From the NCBI RefSeq assembly GCF_016808335.1, contig NC_053141.1:26836261-26900260 (forward strand): a stretch of DNA of 64,000 nt. Direction: 5' to 3'. A program made the translations under genes and the position numbers. Positions 1 to 9,312 of this stretch are shown one piece after another; position 1 is the first letter of the stretch; each line of letters opens with the position of its first letter. This stretch comes from Panicum virgatum (Eukaryota > Streptophyta > Magnoliopsida > Poales > Poaceae). The notes under the pieces were generated by a model. The model was not told where the DNA came from. It did not search any database and saw only the letters and a program-made list of their open reading frames with translations.

Positions 1-306
1 TTTTTTGATATTTCCTCGAAGATGCTGGGATAATAAGATGAAAGCTTGCCAAACATCCAGAAAACCACAAGGCCTTGCATGGTTGTCCGAGTAAAGGGCT
101 AAAGGCCTTATGGGATAATAAGCATTTCTTGGATGTATCAATTTACAAATGTCATGTACAAATTAAACATTATTTGGGCGATGTGATTGTAAATAAAATC
201 AATGCAACAAACCTATATATAGTTAAACAAGAAAAATACAACTATTTGTTCTGCACATATGACATTTACAGATACATGGATCTTCTTCTTCTTCATATAA
301 TTCAAT

Positions 307-2009
307 TTAACGTCCACCCATCCAAGGCATTCTACTAGATGTACCGGTAGCTGCTGAAACAAAAAAAAAGGCTGAATAAGTCAGTGTTTTTCAAATATTC
401 CAAAATGCAAATGAACCCAGTATATCTTAGAAAAATTATAAAATGGCCGCAGGTTGCTAGGAACCAAACAATACGTACCTTGTCGGCTGTTTGGGTTTGT
501 GCTTCCGTTCTGACCTGCCTGAACATGGTAGTAAGGCTTTTGGTACTGCCCTGTAGTAACAATAGTCGGTACAGGATTCACCAAAGCCTCGGATGCTGGG
601 CCTGCATGCACGCACAAGAAGCCCAATAAAGTTTAGGGTATTATATTACGTCAAGTGAGACATCAGTACTTCATCTCTGAGGTTATAATTGGTGTGTACT
701 TCATCTCTGAGGTTATAATTGGTGTGTACTTCCTCGTACCCTTTTAAAAGATGATAAAAGAAAAGGTTCTTTTGGAGCTACCAAAAGGGGAAACAGAGGA
801 AGGAACATTCAACTAGATCTAAGGATCAGGACCCACAAAAGGGATAGGAGGAAACAAGACGCAAAGGAAATGGAAACAGAACAACTAAACCTAGCTGGGA
901 CCACTGGAAGCTTTGCTCTTTTCCGTTGTAAAAATCATGCAAAAGCAAATGTCTTTGAACCAGTGTGGGTAAAAATCAGGCTCAAGCTTAAGGTACTGAC
1001 TAGCAGAGTGTCCCTGTTGTCCATGGCGTCGAGGAGGATCGTCATACTCCCGACGGGTGTTTGATCCTGACAAGGGAGGCACAGGGTACTGTAACCCTGC
1101 ACACATTGTTTCTCCAACTTGTTACTAGGCATGATAAATAATGCATGTGCAAATAATCAATCAGCTGAGCACTTAGGTAGAGAGGCTCACCATTACTTCC
1201 GGTGTTTGTTGAGGCTGCCGACATGCTGTGTCTTGCTACGCTGAAAGGTGTGTGATCGATCCTTAATCTCTGCTCCGATGTGCAGTTCCGTTTGAGAAAC
1301 TGCAAGAGGTACACAAATGGGCAGTGCCTTATATAGCACTTAACAGTGAGGCATAGTAGAATAATCCTCGAACTTCCATGGCAGAATCATGGAAACCTGA
1401 TTCCATGGCGGTGCCTTATGTATGTACACCAAATGGCAAATGTAATAGTACTCTTCGGTTTTCTGGTAGGAACCATGTCGCCACGTAGGCTTGCGTGTCC
1501 ACAACTCAGCCTTCTCCCACAAGCTAACTATGCTCGGTATAACTCTTCAGTCATCTTCCTGACATGACCATGCAATTTTCACTGATCCTTCTCTTACGAT
1601 CATGAATATGCTGTGTATTAGCATGTCTAACCTAGGTTTGAGTCCGATAATATCCCAGGACACGACACATCTGACTAGAAATAAATCCCTAGCTTGGTCT
1701 CCTTGTAAACCGTGTTTTCCTGGTGCTTGCCATTACTGCACAGCTTTGGGTAATTCATACATCACCACCAAATTTGTTGAATTAAACAGTTACTATTTAT
1801 AAATAAATATGTCAAAATTTACACTGAATTGACTCTGATTTTGCAGTTATCAGCAGGGTTCTCCGACGTTTACTGCCCTTTACCATGCATTTTCTACAAT
1901 CCTGCGTGTAATTTAAAGTCGAAACTTGAACGAGTTGGTCATCCATGACCTCAGCTTCATCCAGTTTTCGTTTGCACTCGATGTTATCATTTTGCAAGTC
2001 ATGATGTAC
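307..2009 (-). CDS. 3' part of an unrecognised multi-exon gene
   Basis: I read five minus-strand exons: about 2009-1884 (start unsure), 1299-1191, 1096-1001, 601-479 and 353-307, ending in TAA at 309-307. Acceptors such as TTTGTTTCAG and TACCTCTTGCAG and donors GTGAGCC, GTCAGT and GTACGT fit, and the reading phase is kept across all four introns, which would be unlikely by chance. The product tail starts with a charged, coiled-coil-like stretch (ECKRKLDEAEVMDDQL), continues Ser/Pro/Gln-rich (QYPVPPLSGSNTRREYDDPP; ASEALVNPVPTIVTTGQYQK) and ends SSRMPWMGGR. I do not recognise the family, and the 5' exons are not visible upstream. No stop codon interrupts the exons, so it may be a real host gene or a fairly recent fragment. 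A coiled-coil plus disordered tail would suit a nuclear scaffold or chromatin protein, but that is a guess. Confidence 0.5.
667..732. repeat. 30-bp direct tandem repeat, 2.2 copies
   Basis: The 30-bp unit at 667-696 is repeated exactly at 697-726 and continues for six more bases. It lies in an intron of the minus-strand gene model. Exact identity points to recent slippage or unequal exchange. Confidence 0.9.
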
Positions 2010-2299
2010 TAGCAATAGAAACTACCTGCAAGACTAGTAATGTTCGAATGGTTATTATTATTTTTATTTTTTTAATTCATAAATGATGATGAAGCGAATA
2101 GGTAGAATCGAATCTTGCATTCAGCAATCAGACAAGAAATGGCTTGTCAGACTCCATCATGGATCAACTGCATCAGGAGTTCAGGACTCAGAACGGCCAT
2201 CGCCTAAATTCAGTTTCTAGAAAATAATTGGTTGATAATTCAGCAGGGAGGCCCTTCTTCACGAGCTGCAGAATTACCATATGATCGAAGGCGAGCCTG

Positions 2300-2495
2300 A
2301 CGGGCTAGTCGGGGCACTGTACAAATCCAGTAGCTTCACCATTAAATCGATGTATAGGTTGTAGAAGCTAATACCATCTGGAAAGGCAAGATCCCTTTAA
2401 AAATCAAAATCTTCTTGTGGTAAATGTACCATGAGAACCTGCAGGCAGCTGCAGTGTTGGCGCAAAGAGGTTGGATCGTGAAGTGGTTGGACAAT
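2300..2495 (+). pseudogene. LINE reverse-transcriptase zinc-binding (zf-RVT) fragment
   Basis: In two frames the plus strand reads LYKSSSFTIKSMYRL and then IWKGKIPLKIKIFLW, a stop, and LQAAAVLAQRGW. This matches the order expected in the zf-RVT domain at the C-terminus of plant L1-type LINE reverse transcriptases (xSMY..., WK.KIPLKIK.FLW..., L..RGW). The piece has a frameshift and stop codons and no recognisable reverse-transcriptase core nearby, so it is an old, truncated copy. The zinc-binding cysteines that normally follow are not evident. Confidence 0.6.
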
Positions 2496-2993
2496 TTCAG
2501 GCCGTCAGGCCTTTGACGGCCGTGGAGCTCCAGTGTCTTTTATTTCTGCGCGTCATCTATAATAAACTACATTAGCTTTGTGAGCAAGTTTTCTAAACTG
2601 GTTTCCCATGTTGACTGTTGTGTCTTGTACTGAACCGGTAATCCTTCAAAACAATAAAAAAAAAGATGGTTCAGCCCGGAGATCAACTTCGGTTTGATAT
2701 TAATTTTTTTAAGTGAAGTCAACCAATGGAGTGATAGACTGATACTGGCCGGGTCAACCCTTTTCATTTGAATTTTTGTGACATGAGCCAATGACTTATT
2801 GACTAGTCCGAGGTAGGAATAATAACTACTGCAGACTATATTAATGATGCTCCATGGTACGGTGTCCCTGAAATTTCCAGCCAGTCCTACCGGTTTGCTA
2901 CTCTAGCAGAGAGTATTTGCCGAGTGACAAACTGTCCCAAGGGCTGACGGAGGCCCAGGTTTCGAACAAAACATTTCTTGTCCAAATTAATTA
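2496..2993. other. No gene recognised
   Basis: This half kilobase between the LINE fragment and the small CACTA element shows no coding signal that I can support and no terminal repeats. Confidence 0.5.
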
Positions 2994-3468
2994 CACTACT
3001 ATAGAAATAGTCTTTGGTCCTGCACATTAGTCCCGACCACCATTGGACTCGGGACCAATCAAGGCTGTAGTCCTGGGTCCAACGGCTAGAGGGCGGCACG
3101 GAGCTTTAGTCCCGATTGGAGCCACCAATCAGGACTGAAAGTCACCCTTTGGTCCTAGTTGGTGGCTTCAACCCAGATCAAAAGGGACTTTAGTCCCGGT
3201 TGGTTGCTCCAACCGGGATTAAAGGGTCCTTCACGGGTTTGTTTAAAAGGATAGCATTCAATTCAAAGTCGTATGTGATATGCAGGTGAGATGGTAAGAA
3301 AGCTCCACTCAAGGTGAGACATCTGGGGTTTGAGTCCTAAGTTGCACATAATTTTTTTTTTGCACATGCCCTTTAGTCCCGGTTATTTGACCGACTCCCC
3401 GTCCAGGTTCAAAAACTGGGACTAACGGGAGTTGAGAACCGGGACAAAAGGCGGGTTGTCCACTAGTG
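2994..3468. mobile_element. Small non-autonomous CACTA element
   Basis: It begins CACTACTATAGAAA and ends CCACTAGTG, so the termini are CACTA...TAGTG. Flanks are TTA on the left and TTT on the right, an imperfect 3-bp target duplication. Both ends carry inverted copies of a TTTAGTCCCGGTT-type subterminal repeat, as is usual in grass CACTA elements, where they bind the transposase. At about 475 bp it has no coding capacity and would depend on a helper. Confidence 0.65.
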
Positions 3469-3682
3469 TTTCCACGTCCGGTTGTTAAAAATATATGAAA
3501 TCATGGTGTTTTTTTTCCGTCTTCTCTAAAGATATTTATGCAAATAGATAAGTAACCTACAAGTCAAATATACTTGATGGCAGATTTAGTGGTGCCTGTT
3601 TAACCTTATTTAACTAATTAAGTAAATAGTATTGTTAAAATATTAATTAAAAAGTCAATTGTGTTATATAAACCAACTTGGC

Positions 3683-3784
3683 CGCGACATTTCTCGGCAT
3701 AGATGGTCATCCGTGCCAGGGTCCTGGGTCGATGAGCCCACGCTAGCTCGCGACATTTCCCGGCATCGATGGTCATCCGTGCCA
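3683..3784. repeat. Diverged tandem repeat, 66-bp spacing
   Basis: A segment beginning CGCGACATTT and ending ATCCGTGCCA occurs at about 3683-3718 and again at 3749-3784 with a few mismatches. No function is visible. Confidence 0.7.
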
Positions 3785-4027
3785 TGGTCTCTTGGCGCCT
3801 GATTTCAGCCGAACCAGACTCTCCAGATGCAAGCTGCTGATGATTGGTGTCCCAAACAAGCCTCTGGGCCCGGCTCACGCGGTGCAAAAACGGTATGCTG
3901 GCCGGGCTCTGCAGATACGAGAGGAAAGAGTGTTTCTGGCCGGCCAGCGCGGGGGATGCCGGATGCGCGTTGGAAATCGTGCACTGAGATAAAAAACAGA
4001 AATGGCTGCGCACAGGTCAGCCAACTA

Positions 4028-4282
4028 CTCCATCCGTCCAAAAAAAATACAATTCTCGCTTCTCGAGGTGTCAATGATTTTCAAGTTTAACCAAAATTTA
4101 TGCAAAAGATATCAACATTTATAATACAAAATTAGTATCAATAGATTAATGATGGGATATATTTTCGTAATAGATTTTGGTCGATACATAAATGTTAATA
4201 TTAATCATTACAAACATGGTCAAATTTAACAAATTTGACCGGCGCGAATCCCATAATTGCGTTCTTTTTAGGACGGAGGGAG
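4028..4282. mobile_element. Stowaway MITE
   Basis: The left end CTCCATCCGTCC and the right end GGACGGAGGGAG form terminal inverted repeats flanked by TA on both sides (4026-4027, 4283-4284). Size (255 bp), AT-rich body and termini are typical of Tc1/mariner-derived Stowaway MITEs. Confidence 0.85.
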
Positions 4283-4335
4283 TAAACAGAATCCCCCATA
4301 AGCTTGGCTGGATGCAGATGTAAACTAAACATAAT

Positions 4336-4671
4336 GGCTCTGTTTGGATCGCGCTATCATTCTAGCGCGCACATTTTTCTGAAAAAAAATCTCGCATGCA
4401 TAGAGTACTAAATGAAGTCTATTTGCAAATTTTTTTTAGGGATGGGTGTAATTTTTCGTGATGAATCTAATGGCGATAATTTATTGATAATTGGCTACAG
4501 TAATATTACAGTAACCATCATCTAATCACGCGGTCAAAAATCTCATTAGATTCTTTAGGGTTCCTAGCGCAGAGGTTCTGAAGTTGGTTTTACAAACTGT
4601 ATTTATTTAATATCCTTAATTAATGGTCAAACTGTGTAGCATGAATTTCCCGGTATGAATCAAACAGGGCC
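4336..4671. mobile_element. MITE with GGCTCTGTTTGGAT ends
   Basis: GGCTCTGTTTGGAT at the left is matched by an inverted AATCAAACAGGGCC at the right, with AAT on both sides. The ends resemble a very common grass MITE family (GGCCCTGTTTGGAT). The superfamily (PIF/Harbinger-like from the 3-bp duplication, or hAT-like) is not settled. No ORF is present. Confidence 0.7.
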
Positions 4672-5291
4672 AATGCTCAGCACCCGATGAGTCAGGCCCA
4701 CTAGAGCCTGCAGCTGTCGTAGGAACCAGGCTGCCTCGCTAAATGAACCAATCACGCCCTTGGGGACGATGAGCCTACGCTAGCTCATGTGCGCAGCAAG
4801 CACGAGCTAGCAGACCACGAACATATGAAATCCTACTGTCCTAGGACCCAGATATAAAGACAAATAACTGACACGTGGACTCTACTTTAATGAAAGGGAG
4901 AAATATCTTTCTGTACATTCCCTCTCTTATATACAATCATAAAAATGAGTATGTTCGTGATTTCATAATAATATATAGCTGTTGACGACCAAAATTGATA
5001 GCATACTCCCTCCGTTCTGAAAAACCGGACGTCCTGGGCCAAACTCCTGTTTCCGAAAAACTTGACGTCCTGGCTCCTCCCGATGCGCCGCCGCGGTATT
5101 TGGACGCCTTTGCCCTCGCGCACGCGAGTCAACCGTCCGTTGCGCTGCCGCATTCATCGCCCGCAATTATCACCGCGCGTGCCCGACGCCATTCATCTCC
5201 CACGCGCCTCCGAAGCACTTCAGTCACCGGCCGCACTTCATCTCCCACGCTCCTAGATCCACTTCGTCTCCGGCCGCGGTTAGGGTTCGCC

Positions 5292-6002
5292 ATGGATCCA
5301 TCGTTTGGCTCGGAGTATTTGCTCATCGCGGACTCGGTGGAGCAAGTGCCCGACGTCGTTCCTCGCGCGGACGTGCCCGACGCCGGCGACGCCATGGTCC
5401 GCGCTCCGGGCGCCGCGGCGGCGTGGAGCATGGACGGCGACAACGAGTCGTACTCCACGCCTCTGGAACGCGTCCACAAACGGGCACGCGGGACCGGCGC
5501 GCGCGGTGACGCCGCCGCCGCGGCCCAGCGTGCCGTCTCGGAGTCTGTTGTGCCGGACGCTGTCGACGAGGTGCCGGACTCCGTCGACGACGATGTTCCG
5601 GACGCCGTCGAGGACGTGCCAGACGCCGTCAAGGAGGAGCCGGACGTCGACGAGGTGGTCAATTGTCCTCGCTGCAGGACGTTCCACGCTGGCGGCGTCT
5701 TCGGAGGAGCCTGTCGCCAAGCTCGCCGCAACGCTCGCAGGTGTGCCCGTTGTGGCCTTTTACATGAAGATTACGACCTCGTCACACAAGTTCTCGATGG
5801 CATGGAAAATCTTGATTGTAAGTTCTACATTCCTGTTGTGGAGGAACTTCAATTAGAGGGTAACACCATCATTCTCCCTGAACAAGTTGTTCAGAAGTTG
5901 GACGAGATGAATCAACCAAGAAAAAGTGCAAAGGCCAACAAAAAGGTGAAGCAAGCAAAGATGAAGCAAGCAAACAGTAAGGTACATGCATTTGAACAGT
6001 AA
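5292..6002 (+). CDS. MLE passenger gene, acidic protein with Cys motifs
   Basis: I take the ATG at 5292 because it follows a CT/GC-rich leader ending GGTTAGGGTTCGCCATGG, a good plant start context. The 236-residue product has an acidic middle with repeated V-P-D-(A/S)-V units (about residues 86-118), then CPRC at 125-128, C141 and CARC at 151-154, a possible zinc-binding set. A lysine-rich tail follows (KSAKANKKVKQAKMKQ). An intron from 5977 to 6060 (GTAAGG...TTTGCAG) could replace the tail with a serine-rich one. The gene lies within the MLE terminal repeats, tail-to-tail with the transposase. I do not recognise the family. It may be a captured host gene or an accessory MLE protein; no stop interrupts it. 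Confidence 0.6.
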   Translation: MDPSFGSEYLLIADSVEQVPDVVPRADVPDAGDAMVRAPGAAAAWSMDGDNESYSTPLERVHKRARGTGARGDAAAAAQRAVSESVVPDAVDEVPDSVDDDVPDAVEDVPDAVKEEPDVDEVVNCPRCRTFHAGGVFGGACRQARRNARRCARCGLLHEDYDLVTQVLDGMENLDCKFYIPVVEELQLEGNTIILPEQVVQKLDEMNQPRKSAKANKKVKQAKMKQANSKVHAFEQ

Positions 6003-6049
6003 GCATTCGGCTAGCAATCTTCTAATTTGCATAAACTAATTTGCATCTT

Positions 6050-8172
6050 CTAATTTGCAGGGAGACTACTTATGGATTCAGCTAGCAATGAAGCTTCACA
6101 AGGGATTTGCAATGGCAGCCTATCTTCCCTCTCTAGTCTTTGCTTCTTCAAGTGAGGAATCTTTATATTATTGCAACCTTTAACCTTCATTGCTTCCTTC
6201 AACACAGTTTGTAATGTTAAAAATATCATGTTTGATTTCCATGGACTGTACTCCAAGAATGCCTACAAAGCAAGTGTTGAAGAAATTAGATCTTTCTATG
6301 TCTTACTCTCTTTATTGTATTGAAACAATCAAATGGAATTAGATCTTTTTACCTCATGCACTGCTGGAATTAGTTCTTTCAATGTCTTAGCATTTTTCTT
6401 GTACTGAATCGCTTGGATAGCTCGAAAGAAACCCAAATCTAGAACGTTAAAATCTGGAGAATTGGCTGGTTGACATATAAGCCGAATGTCAAAGCCATCT
6501 TGCTTAGTACACTCACAAAAATGAGGATCATCCACTTTCAAATGAGTAGGAGCATTATCTTGTTGTATGAATATTGGCTTGTGCACATCTTCTCTTGGCC
6601 ACTTTGCTCTAATTGCCGGCAACACCTTATTTATCATGAAATCCCTTATGATATCCCTTGTGATTGATTGGATTGGCTTGATTACTTCCTCACCACGCAG
6701 CCGATAAGGACTGTCTCTAATAGCATGCTCAATAGTAACAAGTGGAAAACAACATATTTTTCCATCAAACACACATACTCCATCTCTAAATCTTGGCCGA
6801 GCAACAACACACAAAAACATGATCCTAGGAATGTAGTTCTTGTTCTTGCAAATACGATGTAGTTCATCTTCATCGGGTAGCAAGTAGTACCTCTCTGATT
6901 TTTGATAGAGATAGAACCACTTCACATCAATAAACACAATGTCAAACAAATCCTTGAACTTTGGATCATCAAGCAAACTTTGGTCAATCATGTCAATGCA
7001 CCACTTCAATCTAGTCTTCTTGTTAGCCTCCGTGAGGTAAGGTTTGACACTACTAGAATGGTGCCTAAGCAGACCCTGTTTCAAATACCTATGTATCTTA
7101 GTCTTGCTAATACCAAGTCTACTAGAGACATCTTCTAGGGTCATTCTTTGTTGGAGAGGAATGTTCTTCAAATTTTCCAAATCAATAGGGATTGCTGGAC
7201 GGCCACTTCTACCTTTCTTTAAATTAGGAACCTTGACCGGAATGTTTTGAGCAAGTTGGTTTTTACCTCTCTTCCATATGCGCTGCACTGTTCTAATCTT
7301 TATTGCTCAGAAACAATTGTTGTATCGTGCTTACCTAGACGCCCATTCTGGCTTCTCATCAAAAGTGCTTGGTACACTTGTTGTCTAACATTATCAGAAT
7401 AGTCATGCTTCGGTTGGACTACTTGATCGGCATGATCTAAAAATAGAAAAAAGAAACAAGCTAAGTCACGGCATGATCTAAAAGGTTGTTCATGCATGGT
7501 ACAAATACTCATTCACGGCATGATCTAAATATAAATACTCACGGCATGCTTCCTATTCATGCATGGTACAAATACTCACGGCATGAAGCGTCGCCATCAG
7601 GAAGGCAAGGCAAAGCAAGGCAAATAACTCATGGCATGATCTTTACTCGAGGGAAAAAACAAGCTTATTCGTAGTAGTGCAAAGAACTCACCAGCTAGGT
7701 TTTGTACATAATCAAAATCAACCGCTCCAAATTCATCTAGTGGTAGGTTCAAATCGAATCCTATAAAAAATAGAACATGAATATTTCAGCGACAAAAGAA
7801 GAACATTCGATCTGAACAGCTAGAGAAGAAAAAGAGGTAGTACCGTTGGCATGCTCATCATGTACAGGTTCGTTCAGATCGAAACCACCGTTGTCGTCGT
7901 CATCGTCATGCTCGTTGAAATCAAAGGCAGCATTGCCATCGTCATCTCCATGCTCGACGGGGTCAAAGGGAATGTTGCCGCCGCTGTCGTCATCCTCTAA
8001 ATGAACAGCTAGCAAAGAAGCGTCGCCATCAGGAAGGCAAGGCAAAGCAAAGCAAGCAAGGCAAGGCAAAGCAAAGAAGCAAAGAAGTGTTACCATTGTT
8101 AAGATCGAAGCCGTCATCGTCATCTTCTTCTAATCTAACATTGAGGTCAAAGGCAGCGTTGCCATCAGCCAT
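6050..8172 (-). pseudogene. Mariner-like (DD39D) transposase, five exons, frameshifted
   Basis: Exons are 8172-8094, 7996-7844, 7760-7692, 7436-6353 and 6262-6050, all with GT-AG introns and matching phases. The N-terminus is acidic and repeats FDLN (FDLNVRLEE, FDLNNE, FDLNEPVHDE, FDLNLPLDE). Then come a helix-turn-helix region, SGRPAIP, and the catalytic core: FIDVKWFYLY (first Asp), FIQQDNAPTH (second) and SPDFNVLDLGFF (third, 39 residues on), the plant MLE DD39D signature. The last exon has the conserved FLTLQ...MKVKG and KIPH..K.RLERE motifs. At about 7300-7311 the frame breaks (TIVSEQ then TAA; the downstream frame resumes IRTVQRIWKRG), apparently a small deletion inside the DNA-binding domain. 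The usual D-E-K-W reads D-V-K-W. It is therefore probably inactive. It would cut and paste MLEs, and possibly Stowaway MITEs, at TA sites. Confidence 0.88.
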
Positions 8173-8889
8173 TGCGCCGTGAAGCGTCGCCAGGGAAAGA
8201 AAATCAAAGAAGTGTCGCCAGAGAAAGCAAAGCAAAGGGAAGCAAGCGTCGGCAGGGAAACAACTCGGTTTAAATATCCATGGTGAATCTATAACGTCGG
8301 AGGGAGTGGCGCCATCGCAAAATTGTTTTCCCGGTCGAAGGAGCGAAAAAAGGGCCAAAACACGCGCCAACACCATAAAAAACATTTCCCCGGCCGAAAC
8401 GAGCGAACCGCGGTGGCAAAACGCGCCCCAAACACGCGCCACGCGGCCTTGAACAACGCCATGCAAAATCCCCATGCAAAATGGGGCATCCATCAAAAAA
8501 AGTTGCGGCCACCAGTACTCGAACCGTGGTGCGCGCGACCCACGCCTAGCTCCACTCGCCAACTGGGCTAAAGCTGTTTCTCGGAAGGAATGCACCCCCC
8601 ATGTCTATTTATTAGGGGCAGACAGGGAAAAATACCCCCTAATTAACTCCACCTTGGTTACTGTGATCATGTCCTAAAACGTCAAGTTTTTCGGAACGGA
8701 GGGAGTACTAGACCAACCGGTTTGACCGGTCACCCCAGGCGCTCTGACCGGTCTGCGACGCTATAGCCGATCTGGCAGGAGCCGACCGGTGGGTATGACC
8801 GGTCCAAGCAGAGCCCGAGTACAACTAGAGTTTTTCATAGATTTAGATCTTGTAATAGGATTTTTTGCGGGGCAAGTCCACCCACCCTA

Positions 8890-8897
8890 TAAATATA
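8890..8897 (+). promoter_or_regulatory. TATA box of the Gypsy-1 5' LTR
   Basis: TATAAATA in the context CCACCCTATAAATATAAAGG is conserved in the other LTR copies at 11975-11982 and 13526-13533. It is the likely core promoter of the retrotransposon RNA, although the MLE now separates it from the first 26 bp of its LTR. Confidence 0.6.
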
Positions 8898-9243
8898 AAG
8901 GGCCACGGCCGATTGAGGCATCCAATCGATCAAAATACAAAACAAATCTACTATTTCATTGCCTTTACTTTTATCTCTCAACCCTAGCTCTTCCAACCAC
9001 ATTATCTGTTGTTCTTCCTTCGTCAACGCGACGTCTGAAGGCGTTCTAGGTGGCCTGCCGATCCTAGAACAACCCTACGTGCGCCTGCCCTGACGGGGTC
9101 CCTCTCGGGCTAGCGTTCGTCGGATTTCGCTGTTTCATCCCGGCGACCGGTCTGACCGCCTTACGCAGGAGGCGCTGCATCGAGCCCCTCCTCGCGCTCG
9201 CGACCGTACGCACTCATGTGTTGGCCCTAGATAGGCACCAACA

Positions 9244-9266
9244 TATTTTTGCGACTCCACTGGGGA
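9244..9266 (+). other. Gypsy-1 primer-binding region
   Basis: TTTTTGCGACTCCACTGGGG directly follows the LTR end. GCGACTCCACTGGGGA-type primer sites are common in grass Gypsy elements; the priming tRNA was not determined. Confidence 0.5.
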
Positions 9267-9312
9267 AGAAAGATCTTGGTTAACAAAAACCGATCTAATC
9301 TACCTCAAGAAG

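Larger units (their letters stand above)
5006..8705 (-). mobile_element. Mariner-like element (plant MLE) with two genes
   Basis: The ends CTCCCTCCGTTCTGAAAAA and TTTTTCGGAACGGAGGGAG are inverted repeats of the Stowaway/MLE type, each flanked by TA (5004-5005, 8706-8707). The 3.7 kb body holds a five-exon DD39D transposase on the minus strand and a GC-rich gene on the plus strand. The two genes converge near 6.0-6.3 kb. It sits 26 bp inside the 5' LTR of Gypsy-1, so it arrived after that retrotransposon. Confidence 0.92.
4980..9243 (+). repeat. 5' LTR of Gypsy-1, split by a Mariner-like element
   Basis: LTR sequence lies at 4980-5005 and resumes at 8708. Removing the Mariner-like element and one TA leaves about 562 bp that aligns with the 3' LTR at 13312-13875. 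Near its end it carries ATAGGCA, which the 3' LTR lacks. Several ACCGGT-containing motifs occur at 8713-8805 and 9148-9162. Confidence 0.85.

Noticed and set aside
1884..2009. Coiled-coil piece ECKRKLDEAE as a MADS K-domain
   Set aside because: No MADS domain or other K-domain features, and the downstream exons do not resemble MADS C-termini.
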